NCBI RefSeq assembly: GCF_032586155.1
Contig: NZ_JAWHTC010000003.1
Location: 434,001-498,000 of the forward strand
Direction: 5' to 3'
Origin: JAWHTC01 sp032586155
GTDB lineage: Bacteria > Pseudomonadota > Alphaproteobacteria > Rhodobacterales > Rhodobacteraceae
DNA length: 64,000 bases
In this document: positions 1 through 7,782 of the stretch, one piece after another
Position numbering within the stretch: position 1 is the first letter of the stretch
Layout of the letters: each line of letters starts with the position of its first letter
The notes under the pieces: generated by a model
What the model was told of the DNA's origin: nothing
The model's database searches: none
The model's input: the letters and a program-made list of their open reading frames with translations, nothing else
Position numbers and translations under genes: made by a program

Positions 1-525
1 ACTGACAAGCAGCGATTCACCACCTTCTTTTGCATCCCGCAGGCACAACAGCGCGACCACATCGGCACTGTCGGTATGGAAGCTCTGCCGCGCATTGGTC
101 TGGTATATCCGCGCTTTGGGGTCATCCGGGTCCATGCCGACGTCGCGCACGTGGCCCAGGACATGCCCGGCGGCATTCTGGGACCGGGCGCTGCCCAGAT
201 GCGCGCCGATACCACAGAATACGGCAGCATTGGTCAACTGGTCGTGTTGTTCCACCGGCCAGCCATGCAGCACTTCAAAGCCGCAGCCGTTGAGTAACCG
301 GTCGGCCATGCCTTTCAGATGCGCGGAAAATCGGGGCAGGGGGAAATTTTTGGCTGTGATCTCGCCCACATCGCGACCAAGCGACAGGAAATGCGCTGCC
401 GCCGCTTCCAGCTCGGTGATGGTGTCTGTGTCCAGCGTGACGAACCACTCACGCATGCGTGCGGCCATGTCAGGCCCAAGCCAGGCGCTCGGACCGCTGA
501 TCGCGGTCATGGGCATATCCATCAT
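1..525 (-). CDS. TauD/TfdA-like 2-oxoglutarate/Fe(II) oxygenase, partial (C-terminus off the window)
   Basis: The minus-strand frame stays open from an ATG at 525 to the left edge, giving the first 175 residues. A purine-rich GAGAGGGA sits about 8 bases upstream of this ATG; three more in-frame ATGs follow within 15 bases, so the exact start is uncertain. Residues 149-153 read FHTDS, the HxD iron-binding signature of TauD/TfdA-type dioxygenases, followed by VVALLCLR and GGES, as in that family around the strand after the iron site. The second iron-binding His and the 2-oxoglutarate-binding Arg would lie beyond the window. Substrate cannot be told from this part. Confidence 0.8.
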   Translation of the reverse strand, partial: MMDMPMTAISGPSAWLGPDMAARMREWFVTLDTDTITELEAAAAHFLSLGRDVGEITAKNFPLPRFSAHLKGMADRLLNGCGFEVLHGWPVEQHDQLTNAAVFCGIGAHLGSARSQNAAGHVLGHVRDVGMDPDDPKARIYQTNARQSFHTDSADVVALLCLRDAKEGGESLLVS

Positions 526-622
526 GTGCAGTCCCTCTCTCTTGATCAGAGACTGCCACGTGGAATCACGTATCCGAAGCGAAAAGGCACGCATAAATCT
601 TTGCGAGATTTCGTGGCCCGTC

Positions 623-1693
623 CTACCCGCGGACCACCCGGTTCACATGGCCCATCTTGCGGCCCGGCTTGGTGTCTGCCTTGCCGTACAGGTGGATCGA
701 CACATCTGCCTTACCCGCCAGTCCCGGCACACGGTCCATGTCATCGCCGATCAGGTTCTCCATCACCACGTCGCCGTAGCGTCCACCATCACCCAGCGGC
801 CAGCCCACCACGGCGCGGATATGCTGTTCGAACTGGTCCACGGTACAGCCCTGCTGGGTCCAGTGACCCGAGTTATGCACCCGTGGCGCAATCTCGTTGA
901 CGATCAGACCCTGCGGTGTGACGAACAGCTCAACCCCCATCACGCCGACATAATCAAGCGCGTTCAATATCTGTCCTGCCAGAAGCACCGCATCGGTGCG
1001 CTGCGCCGGGGTCAGGGTCGCCGGTACCGTCGTTGTGCGCAAAATCCCTTCTCGGTGCACGTTCTCGCCCGGATCGAAACAGGCCACCGCCCCGTCGGTG
1101 CCCCGTGCCGCAATGACCGAGACTTCATGGCTGAAATCGACAAACCTCTCCAGAACAGAAGGAGCCTCCGCCATTGCTGCCCAGGCCTCGGCAATATCCG
1201 CCTCGGAGTTCAGCCGCGCCTGACCCTTGCCGTCATAGCCGAACCGACAGGTCTTCAGGATCGCGGGCAACCCGATCTCGGCCACCGCATCGCGCAGGTC
1301 GTTCTCGGAGTTGACCGCGGCGTAGGGCGCGGTTTTCAATCCCAGCCCGCTCAGGAAATCCTTCTCGATGATCCGATCCTGACTCACCCGCAGCGCCTCG
1401 CGCCCCGGGCGGATCGGCTTCAATGTCTCCAGGATATCCAGCGCCGATGTCGGGATGTTTTCGAATTCGTAGGTGATGACATCGACGCTTTCGGCAAACG
1501 CCTTGAGCGCCTCAGCGTCATCATAGCCCGCCGTTGTCACCTTTTCGGCCACCTGTCCCGCCGGCGGCATCGCACCGGGTTCGAAGATATGGCAACGGAA
1601 GCCCAGCCGCGAGGCCGCCACCGACAGCATCCGGCCCAGCTGGCCGCCGCCCAGGATACCGATCATCGTCCCCGGTTGCAGCGCCTCAGTCAT
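623..1693 (-). CDS. purK: N5-carboxyaminoimidazole ribonucleotide synthase
   Basis: ATP-grasp enzyme that makes N5-CAIR from AIR, ATP and bicarbonate in purine synthesis; about 356 residues, normal for PurK. Visible are the N-terminal GGGQLGRM (residues 15-22), the ATP-grasp stretch FGYDGKGQ (about 151-158), ENVHREGIL, and the C-terminal NEIAPRVHNSGHWT typical of PurK. The frame is open further upstream to 1729, but that would bury the end of purE; the ATG at 1693 gives a short 8-base overlap with the purE stop and the usual PurK N-terminus. Second gene of a purEK operon, so probably translationally coupled to purE. Confidence 0.95.
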   Translation of the reverse strand: MTEALQPGTMIGILGGGQLGRMLSVAASRLGFRCHIFEPGAMPPAGQVAEKVTTAGYDDAEALKAFAESVDVITYEFENIPTSALDILETLKPIRPGREALRVSQDRIIEKDFLSGLGLKTAPYAAVNSENDLRDAVAEIGLPAILKTCRFGYDGKGQARLNSEADIAEAWAAMAEAPSVLERFVDFSHEVSVIAARGTDGAVACFDPGENVHREGILRTTTVPATLTPAQRTDAVLLAGQILNALDYVGVMGVELFVTPQGLIVNEIAPRVHNSGHWTQQGCTVDQFEQHIRAVVGWPLGDGGRYGDVVMENLIGDDMDRVPGLAGKADVSIHLYGKADTKPGRKMGHVNRVVRG

Positions 1694-2174
1694 CTTGCGG
1701 CTCCTGCGGGATCGAGGCCGACAGGGCATCGCGCCACGCGTCCAGTCGTTCGGCCAATTCCGTATCGCCGTTGGCCAGGATACCGGCCGCCATCAACCCG
1801 GCATTGGCCGCGCCCGCCGCACCGATCGCCATGGTCGCCACCGGGAAGCCCTTGGGCATCTGCACGATCGAATAGAGGCTATCGACGCCCGACAGGGCCT
1901 TGGTCTGCACCGGCACGCCTACCACCGGCACCCGCGTCTTGCTGGCCATCATGCCCGGCAGGTGCGCTGCGCCCCCGGCGCCGGCGATGATCACCTGCAA
2001 GCCGCGCGCGACGGCGGTCTTGCCATAGTCCCACAACCGGTCCGGTGTCCGGTGGGCCGAGACGATCTTGGCCTCATAGGCCACGCCCAATTCGTCCAGA
2101 ATATCCGCTGCCAGTTTCATCGTCGGCCAGTCGCTCTGACTGCCCATGATGATGCCAACTTTCACATCGCTCAT
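1686..2174 (-). CDS. purE: N5-carboxyaminoimidazole ribonucleotide mutase
   Basis: Converts N5-CAIR, the PurK product, into CAIR. The 162-residue protein has the class I PurE signatures: MGSQSDWPTM (10-19), SAHRTPD (about 39-45) and GGAAHLPGM (about 67-75). It lies immediately upstream of purK and overlaps it, the standard bacterial arrangement. The ATG at 2174 is the first in the frame; AAGG lies a few bases upstream on the minus strand. Confidence 0.96.
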   Translation of the reverse strand: MSDVKVGIIMGSQSDWPTMKLAADILDELGVAYEAKIVSAHRTPDRLWDYGKTAVARGLQVIIAGAGGAAHLPGMMASKTRVPVVGVPVQTKALSGVDSLYSIVQMPKGFPVATMAIGAAGAANAGLMAAGILANGDTELAERLDAWRDALSASIPQEPQDD

Positions 2175-2220
2175 GTCAGGCCCCTTTCAAGGAAGGGCGA
2201 ACTATAGGGAAAATGTGGAC

Positions 2221-2445
2221 CTACGCAATAATATCCGGCGTCAACCGGTCCTCGATGATCGCGATTATGTCTTTGAGGCGCAGTTTCTGCTTTTTCAGCC
2301 GCTTGATGGTCAGCTGATCGGCGGTTGCCTTGTCCTCCAGCGCCTGAATGGCTTCGTCCAGATCACGGTGCTCGCGGCGGAACACTTCCAGCTCAACGCG
2401 CAGCACCTCGTCGGTTTTCATCGAAATGTCAGAAGGGGCATTCAT
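2221..2445 (-). CDS. YdcH/DUF465 family small coiled-coil protein
   Basis: A 74-residue, highly charged, helical protein. The second half, with the KRLKKQKLRLKDII stretch, is the recognisable DUF465 (YdcH) signature. I chose ATG 2445 over the upstream start at 2487 because AAAGGAA precedes it by about 9 bases and family members are about this long. It is divergent from hsp20, and a 45-base gap separates its stop from the start of purE downstream. Function of the family is not known; it is widespread in Alphaproteobacteria. Confidence 0.85.
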   Translation of the reverse strand: MNAPSDISMKTDEVLRVELEVFRREHRDLDEAIQALEDKATADQLTIKRLKKQKLRLKDIIAIIEDRLTPDIIA

Positions 2446-2523
2446 ACGGGCCTGATTCCTTTCGCCTCGAATGCCCTCATCATACAAAAATTCCGCCTTT
2501 TTCGCAAAGCTTTAGCGCCTGAC

Positions 2524-2550
2524 CTTGCACGTTGCGCGGCAACTTCCCAT
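2524..2550 (+). promoter_or_regulatory. Candidate heat-shock (RpoH-type) promoter for hsp20
   Basis: CTTGCAC at 2524-2530 and CCCAT(AT) starting at 2546 are separated by 15 bases and resemble the CTTGAAA / CCCCATnT elements of sigma-32 promoters. The pair lies about 75 bases before the hsp20 ATG. This is a consensus match by eye only. Confidence 0.4.
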
Positions 2551-2622
2551 ATTTCGAGGGAAGCGGTTGCCATAACGGGGCCGCACACATGTGTCGCTTG
2601 ACTGTCAAAAGGGCTCGTGTCG

Positions 2623-3036
2623 ATGACGAAACTTACCCTGGGGTCGCACCCCTACCTCCTTGGCTTCGATCAGCTCGAGCGTCTGCTCGAACGCAATGCC
2701 AAATCCGGCAACGAGGGCTATCCGCCCTTCAATATCGAACAGACCTCGGAAAACGCCTATCGCATCACGCTGGCCGTGGCCGGTTTTGCCGAAAATGATC
2801 TTTCGATCACCGTCGAGGATCATCAACTGGTGATCCGCGGCCGGCAAGGAGACGACAGTGAGGGCCGCGTGTTCCTGCACCGCGGCATCGCCGCGCGCCA
2901 GTTCCAGCGCAGCTTCGTGCTGGCCGATGGTGTCGAGGTGGGCGAGGCGGTGATGGAGAACGGTCTTCTCCACGTCGATCTGACCCGTGCCGTGCCTGAA
3001 CAAGTGGTGCAGAAGATCAATATTCGAAAGGGGTAA
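2623..3036 (+). CDS. Small heat-shock protein, Hsp20/alpha-crystallin family
   Basis: ATP-independent chaperone that holds unfolding proteins; 137 residues. The alpha-crystallin domain spans roughly residues 35-125: NAYRITLAVAGF, the strand LVIRGR, and the family hallmark ENGLLHVDL near residue 113. The C-terminal KINI tail matches the IxI/V anchoring motif that holds oligomers together. A GTG at 2617 is also in frame, but AAAGGG at 2608-2613 is correctly spaced for the ATG at 2623. The following DUF1150 gene starts 5 bases after the stop, so the two are almost certainly one operon. Confidence 0.93.
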   Translation: MTKLTLGSHPYLLGFDQLERLLERNAKSGNEGYPPFNIEQTSENAYRITLAVAGFAENDLSITVEDHQLVIRGRQGDDSEGRVFLHRGIAARQFQRSFVLADGVEVGEAVMENGLLHVDLTRAVPEQVVQKINIRKG

Positions 3037-3041
3037 TTGTC

Positions 3042-3269
3042 ATGGATGTGAAAGTGGATTTCCTGCCCGAGGACGACAATCGGATCGTTTACGTGCGGGC
3101 CGTGGCGGTCAAGGACCTGCCGGAAGAGGTCCGCGAACAGGCGGACGGGCTGGAAACTCTCTACGCGGTGCACCGCGCCGATGGTGAACAACTGGCGCTG
3201 GTGCGTGACCGTGCGCTGGCCTTCGTGCTGGCGCGACAGAATGATCTGGCACCCGTCGCGGTGCATTAA
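3042..3269 (+). CDS. DUF1150 family protein
   Basis: A 75-residue acidic protein whose core (IVYVRAVAVKDLPEEV, then LYAVHRADGE and LALVRDRALAF) matches the alphaproteobacterial DUF1150 family. Members of this family usually follow an hsp20 gene, as here, and are presumed to be co-expressed under heat stress; no biochemical role is known. AAAGGGG lies just before the start. It converges on the next gene with only 2 bases between stops. Confidence 0.88.
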   Translation: MDVKVDFLPEDDNRIVYVRAVAVKDLPEEVREQADGLETLYAVHRADGEQLALVRDRALAFVLARQNDLAPVAVH

Positions 3270-3271
3270 GC

Positions 3272-3907
3272 CTACGTCGAAGGCCACACCCCCAACACCT
3301 TGTGAATGTGCGCGGCGGCCTGTGCATTCGCCGTTGCCCGGTCTTGCTCTTGCAACCCATTCGGAGCTTCCTGAGGGAAAACTTTTGCCCGCGCCTGGGG
3401 ACAGGTGTCGATCACCAACCCCTGCCTTTCCATTTGCGCCGAAAACCACAAATCATCTGCCATGCGACACGGTTCGGGCGGCGGATCAAATGACAGGCCA
3501 GCCGGGGTCAGAACGCCGGCAAACCCCTGGGCGACCAATTCCCCCTTTCGTTTCAACCGCGCCACCTCGAAGGTCGATGCGGCCACAACGCGCCCCGTCG
3601 CGGCCATGTCTTCCAATGCAGTCAACCATCCCGACGCATAGAGGCAATCATCATCACAATAAGCAATGGCGTCACCCGGATAGGCCCGCTGAACCGGGAT
3701 CAGCTTGCCCGCGGGGCCAATATCCTCGGCCCAAAGCACCGCGACACCGGCCGGTAGCGGCGGGGGAGAAACCGGGCCCGGAAACCGCGCGTAACGGCGC
3801 GACAAGACCAGAACCACCGCTTCGGCACCCTGCGTGAGCAGGCTTTCGAGCACCGGGCCCAGCCCGCCAAACCGGGGCGGGATCGAGGTCAGCGATATCA
3901 CCGTCAT
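3272..3907 (-). CDS. Glycosyltransferase-like protein (GT-A type fold suspected)
   Basis: A 211-residue protein that starts MTVISLTSIPPRFGGL, a pattern seen in small glycosyltransferase-like proteins, and carries YCDDDCLY near residue 85. An Asp-rich DxD in that position is how GT-A enzymes bind a metal and a nucleotide sugar. The C-terminal half has DDLWFSAQMERQG, resembling the acceptor-side acidic motif of such proteins. No signal peptide or membrane segment is evident. It stands alone, so the sugar and acceptor are unknown. Assignment rests on motif order only. Confidence 0.6.
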   Translation of the reverse strand: MTVISLTSIPPRFGGLGPVLESLLTQGAEAVVLVLSRRYARFPGPVSPPPLPAGVAVLWAEDIGPAGKLIPVQRAYPGDAIAYCDDDCLYASGWLTALEDMAATGRVVAASTFEVARLKRKGELVAQGFAGVLTPAGLSFDPPPEPCRMADDLWFSAQMERQGLVIDTCPQARAKVFPQEAPNGLQEQDRATANAQAAAHIHKVLGVWPST

Positions 3908-3986
3908 GGCGTCACCATAGGACGGGCTTTACCCCGGTGCCAGCGCCTGTCACTCTGCGCCCGAACAAGGGCAAGGGAGACACAAC

Positions 3987-4955
3987 ATGTTCACCGTCAA
4001 GGAATTGCAGGACGCCCACGCCCTGGTCAGCGCCCATGTCCCGCCCACGCCCCAACACGAATGGCCGCTCCTGAGCGAGGCCCTCGACGCCACCGCCATC
4101 GTCAAACATGAAAACCACGCCCCCACCGGTGCCTTCAAGGTGCGCGGCGGTATCACTTTCATCGACTGGCTGAAACGCACCCATCCCGAGATGGAAGGCG
4201 TGATCACCGCCACCCGTGGCAATCACGGCCAGTCCCAGGCGCGCGCCGCCGTTGCGATGGGCCTGCGGGCCAAGATATTCGTGCCCCACGGCAATTCGGT
4301 CGAGAAAAACGCTGCAATGCGCGCCTATGGTGCCGAATTGATCGAGCATGGGCAGGACTTTGACGAGGCCAAGGACGAGGCCATGCGCCTCGCCGCCTCC
4401 GAACCGCTCTACCCGGTGCCGCCGTTTCACACCGAACTGGTGCGCGGCGTGGCGACATATGGCTATGAGCTTTTCACCGCCCATCCCGATCTCGATGTGG
4501 TCTATGTGCCCATCGGCTGCGGCTCGGGCATCTGCGGCACGATTGCCGCCCGCGATGCGCTGGGCTTGGACACCGAGATCGTCGGCGTGGTGGCGGAAGG
4601 TGCCCCTTGCGTGAAACTCTCGGTCGACGCTGGGCGTCTGGTAGAGACCAACGAGGCCCGCACATTCGCTGATGGCACATGCGTTCGCGTTCCGGTGCAA
4701 GACGCCTTCGACATCTATTCCACCGGCGCCAGCCATATCGGCGCGGTCAGCGATGATGAGATCGCCGCGGCAATGCGGCTCTACTATGCCGCCACTCATA
4801 ACCTGGCCGAGGGGGCAGGGGCGGCGGCCTTGGCTTTGGCGTTGCAGGAAAGGGACCGCAACAAGGGCAAGACGGTCGGCCTGATCCTGTCGGGCGGCAA
4901 TATCGACCGCCCGCTATACCAGACCGTGCTTGAAGGCGGCACGCCCGCCGCCTGA
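3987..4955 (+). CDS. Threonine dehydratase-like PLP enzyme (fold type II)
   Basis: A 322-residue serine/threonine-dehydratase family enzyme. TGAFKVRGG places the PLP Schiff-base lysine at K51; TRGNHGQ is the substrate-binding loop, GCGSGICG the glycine-rich phosphate loop, and SGGNID near the C-terminus closes the cofactor site. There is no C-terminal ACT regulatory domain, so it resembles the short catabolic type rather than the long biosynthetic IlvA. Substrate could be threonine, serine or 3-hydroxyaspartate; the sequence alone does not settle it. Preceded by AAGGGAGA at good spacing. Confidence 0.85.
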   Translation: MFTVKELQDAHALVSAHVPPTPQHEWPLLSEALDATAIVKHENHAPTGAFKVRGGITFIDWLKRTHPEMEGVITATRGNHGQSQARAAVAMGLRAKIFVPHGNSVEKNAAMRAYGAELIEHGQDFDEAKDEAMRLAASEPLYPVPPFHTELVRGVATYGYELFTAHPDLDVVYVPIGCGSGICGTIAARDALGLDTEIVGVVAEGAPCVKLSVDAGRLVETNEARTFADGTCVRVPVQDAFDIYSTGASHIGAVSDDEIAAAMRLYYAATHNLAEGAGAAALALALQERDRNKGKTVGLILSGGNIDRPLYQTVLEGGTPAA

Positions 4956-4960
4956 CTTGC

Positions 4961-5470
4961 TCAGCCTTGCGAATTCAATTCCTCCAGGTTCTCAAGTAGC
5001 CGGGTCAGGTATCCGTTGAACGCGGTGACCTCCTCCTCGGTAAACCCGGCCAGCAGCTCTTTCTGCCGTTGCAGGGCCACTGCCAATATCCGCCCGTGCA
5101 ACGCTTGCCCGGCTCCGGTCAATGACCAGTCCTTGCGCCGCTCGTCCGGGGAATTGCAGGTTGCGGCCGCCAATCCGGTTTGTTCCAGCCGGGCCAGGCT
5201 GCGGCTGACGGCGGCCTTGTCGATGCCCATGGTTCTGCTGGCTGTGGCGACGCTGCACCCCGGCACCCGGGTCAGCATCACCAGCATCCGCCAGTCCATC
5301 GCCCCGATGCCAAATTCCTGCTGGTAGAGCCGTGCAGCGCTGCGGGTGAACCGGTTGGCGGCAAAGGTCAAAAGCACGGTTGTCGCCCGGGAAAAACTCA
5401 GCGTCGCCCCGGCCGCTTCCTCGGCATCCACAAGAAAAAGGCTGTCGGGCAGGTCGGGGGTGTCGGTCAT
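4961..5470 (-). CDS. MarR family transcriptional regulator
   Basis: A winged-helix regulator of about 170 residues. The reading region GIGAMDWRMLVMLTRVPG, then VATASRTMGIDKAAVSRSLARLE (HTH), and the wing DERRKDWSLTGAG are all in the usual MarR order. The ATG at 5470 is preferred over the one at 5515 because GGAG lies about 9 bases before it and the upstream ATG falls inside the palindrome region. It is divergent from the P450 gene at 5570, and a perfect long inverted repeat lies between them, so it probably represses itself and the P450 until a ligand binds. Confidence 0.9.
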   Translation of the reverse strand: MTDTPDLPDSLFLVDAEEAAGATLSFSRATTVLLTFAANRFTRSAARLYQQEFGIGAMDWRMLVMLTRVPGCSVATASRTMGIDKAAVSRSLARLEQTGLAAATCNSPDERRKDWSLTGAGQALHGRILAVALQRQKELLAGFTEEEVTAFNGYLTRLLENLEELNSQG

Positions 5471-5507
5471 TTCTGTTCTCCGGCGTCCGCCAACCATAGG
5501 CAGGCGT

Positions 5508-5544
5508 GTTGACATGACAACTCGAAGCGTGTTGTCATGTCAAC
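5508..5544. promoter_or_regulatory. Palindromic operator between marR-type gene and P450
   Basis: GTTGACATGACAAC at 5508-5521 and GTTGTCATGTCAAC at 5531-5544 are exact reverse complements, with a 9-base spacer. Each 14-base arm is itself a palindrome except for one mismatched pair, so this may be two MarR dimer sites about 23 bases apart, roughly two helical turns. It lies between two divergent starts, the usual place for a MarR operator. Confidence 0.75.
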
Positions 5545-5569
5545 ATGAAATGCAAAAGGGAATCGCTCA

Positions 5570-6733
5570 ATGTCCAACGCCCCGCATTACGAAATCGATC
5601 CCGATACCTTCTGGCGTGACCCTTATCCGGATCTCAAACGCATGCGCACTGAATGCCCGGTGGCCTATGTGCCGCAATTGGGCGCCACGCTGCTGACTCG
5701 CCGTGACGATATTTTCGAGAACGAAAAGAAGATCGAGATCTTCTCGTCCGACCAGCCCGAGGGCCTGATGACCCTGCTCATGGGTCAGAACATGATGCGC
5801 AAGGATGGCGAGGCGCACATGGCCGAGCGCAGGGCGATCTTTCCCACCGTGTCGCCCAAGACGGTGAAGCAGGTCTGGAAAGGGGCCTTCGAGCGCCTGA
5901 CCGCCGAAACCCTGGCGGATATCCACCCACAGGGCCATGCCGACATGGTGCGCGATATCTCGCGGCGCATTGCCGGCGAGGCGCTCAAGGTCATCACCGG
6001 GCTGACCTGCATCAGCTGGCAGGAGATGGATCGCGTCAGCCAGGGCATGATCGACGGATGCGCCAACTACCGTGGCGACCCGGAGGTCGAGGCCAATTGC
6101 CACGACTGCACCGCCGCCATTGACCGCTATATCGACGAAATGATCCCGGCACTGACCGAGACACCCGACACGTCGCTCCTGTCGGTACACCTGCAGGCCG
6201 GGCTCAGCGACGCCCAAACACGGGCCAACGTCAAACTGGCCATCTCGGGCGGGCAGAACGAGATACGTGACGTGATTTCCGGCGTGGTCTGGACCCTTCT
6301 GACCCATCCCGACCAATTGCAGATGATCGACGACGGAGACGCCAGCTGGCTGGACGCCTTCGAGGAGTATTCGCGCTGGATGTCTCCGGTGGGGATGAGC
6401 CCGCGCCGTGTGGCGCAACGGTATCAGCTGCACGGTGTCACGCTCGAACCCGAGGACCGGGTGTTTCTCATGTTCGGATCGGGCAACCGGGACGAAACGG
6501 TGTTCGACCGACCCGAACTGTTCGACATGACCCAGAATGTCGCGCCGTCCATCGCCTTTGGCGCGGGGCCGCATTTCTGTGCCGGGGCGTGGGCCGCGCG
6601 AAGCCTGATCTCCGATGTGGCGCTGCCGATGATCTTTGATCGGTTGCCCGGGTTAAAGTTGGAGGGTGAGACCGAATTCGGTGGCTGGGCGTTCCGGGGA
6701 CCGTTGTCGATGCCGGTGGCTTGGGAGGTTTAG
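5570..6733 (+). CDS. Cytochrome P450
   Basis: A soluble bacterial P450 of 387 residues. The heme loop FGAGPHFCAGAWAAR puts the thiolate ligand at C337; EEYSR supplies the ExxR pair of the K helix. The I-helix site reads SGGQNE at 226-231 where most P450s have [AG]Gx[DE]T, so the usual acid-Thr pair is replaced by Asn-Glu. No membrane anchor is present, and no ferredoxin or ferredoxin reductase gene is adjacent, so electrons must come from elsewhere. The divergent MarR gene and the palindrome suggest induction by a small molecule, perhaps the substrate. Confidence 0.92.
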   Translation: MSNAPHYEIDPDTFWRDPYPDLKRMRTECPVAYVPQLGATLLTRRDDIFENEKKIEIFSSDQPEGLMTLLMGQNMMRKDGEAHMAERRAIFPTVSPKTVKQVWKGAFERLTAETLADIHPQGHADMVRDISRRIAGEALKVITGLTCISWQEMDRVSQGMIDGCANYRGDPEVEANCHDCTAAIDRYIDEMIPALTETPDTSLLSVHLQAGLSDAQTRANVKLAISGGQNEIRDVISGVVWTLLTHPDQLQMIDDGDASWLDAFEEYSRWMSPVGMSPRRVAQRYQLHGVTLEPEDRVFLMFGSGNRDETVFDRPELFDMTQNVAPSIAFGAGPHFCAGAWAARSLISDVALPMIFDRLPGLKLEGETEFGGWAFRGPLSMPVAWEV

Positions 6734-6788
6734 CGATTCTCGGACTGCCGGGTTTGGCCTGAAGCGGTCATTCCAACACCCCGGCTCG

Positions 6789-6843
6789 CCTCTTCCTCTT
6801 GCCAGAAATATCCCGGGGGGTCTGGGGGGCTGGCCCCCCAGCC
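6789..6843 (-). repeat. Dispersed GC-rich hairpin repeat, copy A
   Basis: Read on the minus strand this 55-base stretch matches 44723-44777 at 52 of 55 positions. It contains the self-complementary GGCTGGGGGGCCAGCC, then a second C-run, GGGATATTT, and a GCAAGAGGAAGAGG tail. It fills the space between the convergent P450 and racemase-family genes and could act as a terminator for both. Confidence 0.8.
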
Positions 6844-6908
6844 GGTCGGATTGCGCAAGCAATTCGAAAGTCAGCTCAAGGCCAATAGCCGCGCGAGTTG
6901 GCTAAACC

Positions 6909-7652
6909 CTAGAATTCCCGCCACAATCGCCCGAACCCCTCAAGCCGATCTTTGATCCCGGCCTTGCGCAGGCAATCCCAGATCATTGCCTGGTTCGAGC
7001 AGATCACCGGCTTGCCCAGCCGCTGTTCCAAACCGCCCACAATGCCAAGCGACCGCAGCGCACCGCAGCTGATGAACACCGCGTCCACCTCCGGCCCGTC
7101 CAGCGACGCGGCAAACTCGGCGATGAAATCGGGCCGCACCCGGATCATGTCGCTGTCCTTTTCCAGCTGCAGCCCCTCGATCCGCACAACATCGAAACCG
7201 CGGTCTTCGAGATAGACCCGTTCCATATTGTTGATCTCGTCCAGGTAGGGCGTCGCCACCGCGATCCGTCGCACATCCAGCGCCTGCATGGCGGCGATCA
7301 CCCCGGTGATCAGCGATGTCGCCACAGCGCCCGGCGCACCCCTGTTCAACTCGGTAAAAACCCGGTCCTCGCCGGCCACAAGACTGCCCGACGTGCAGCC
7401 GTAACAGATCACGTCCAATGATCCGTCCGGCAACAGCGTGCTTGCCGCCCGGGAAAGGTCACCGACCAGGTCGGTCAGGCTGTCGAGCGTGATCGAATCC
7501 GGGTTGCTGACCCGGGTGAAATGCATGCCAACGCCCTCGGGACAAAGCCGCATCGCGTCATCCTCGATGGTCTGCTCGGTTGCCAGCAGGACGAACCCGA
7601 TCTTGGCGCGCGGATGCGCACCGCCATCGAAGATATCGTCAACTCCCGCCAT
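6909..7652 (-). CDS. Aspartate/glutamate racemase superfamily protein (arylmalonate decarboxylase / maleate isomerase group)
   Basis: About 247 residues. Two catalytic-type cysteines sit in CYGCTSGS and ISCGALRS, the paired positions used by Asp/Glu racemases and maleate isomerases; a further CSNQA follows near the C-terminus. The N-terminus AKIGFVLLATEQTIEDD resembles arylmalonate decarboxylase and maleate isomerase relatives more than true amino-acid racemases. The frame opens at a GTG at 7703 right after a stop codon; the ATG at 7652 seems the better start, though its ribosome site is weak. No neighbouring pathway gene identifies the substrate. Confidence 0.75.
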   Translation of the reverse strand: MAGVDDIFDGGAHPRAKIGFVLLATEQTIEDDAMRLCPEGVGMHFTRVSNPDSITLDSLTDLVGDLSRAASTLLPDGSLDVICYGCTSGSLVAGEDRVFTELNRGAPGAVATSLITGVIAAMQALDVRRIAVATPYLDEINNMERVYLEDRGFDVVRIEGLQLEKDSDMIRVRPDFIAEFAASLDGPEVDAVFISCGALRSLGIVGGLEQRLGKPVICSNQAMIWDCLRKAGIKDRLEGFGRLWREF

Positions 7653-7782
7653 GGGCACAGCCTGCGCAGACGGCCGTTCTCTGGCAAGGGAAAAGGGCAA
7701 CACTTAACGGTTGTGCCGATTGGACTTGCGAAACCGTCAGGGATGTTGGAGCGTGGCGGAAACACACACAAAAGGTACCGTT

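Noticed and set aside
95..1990. A 631-codon open frame on the plus strand
   Set aside because: Antisense to purK and purE and to the 2-oxoglutarate oxygenase gene; low-complexity Arg/Pro/His-rich translation with no recognisable domain.
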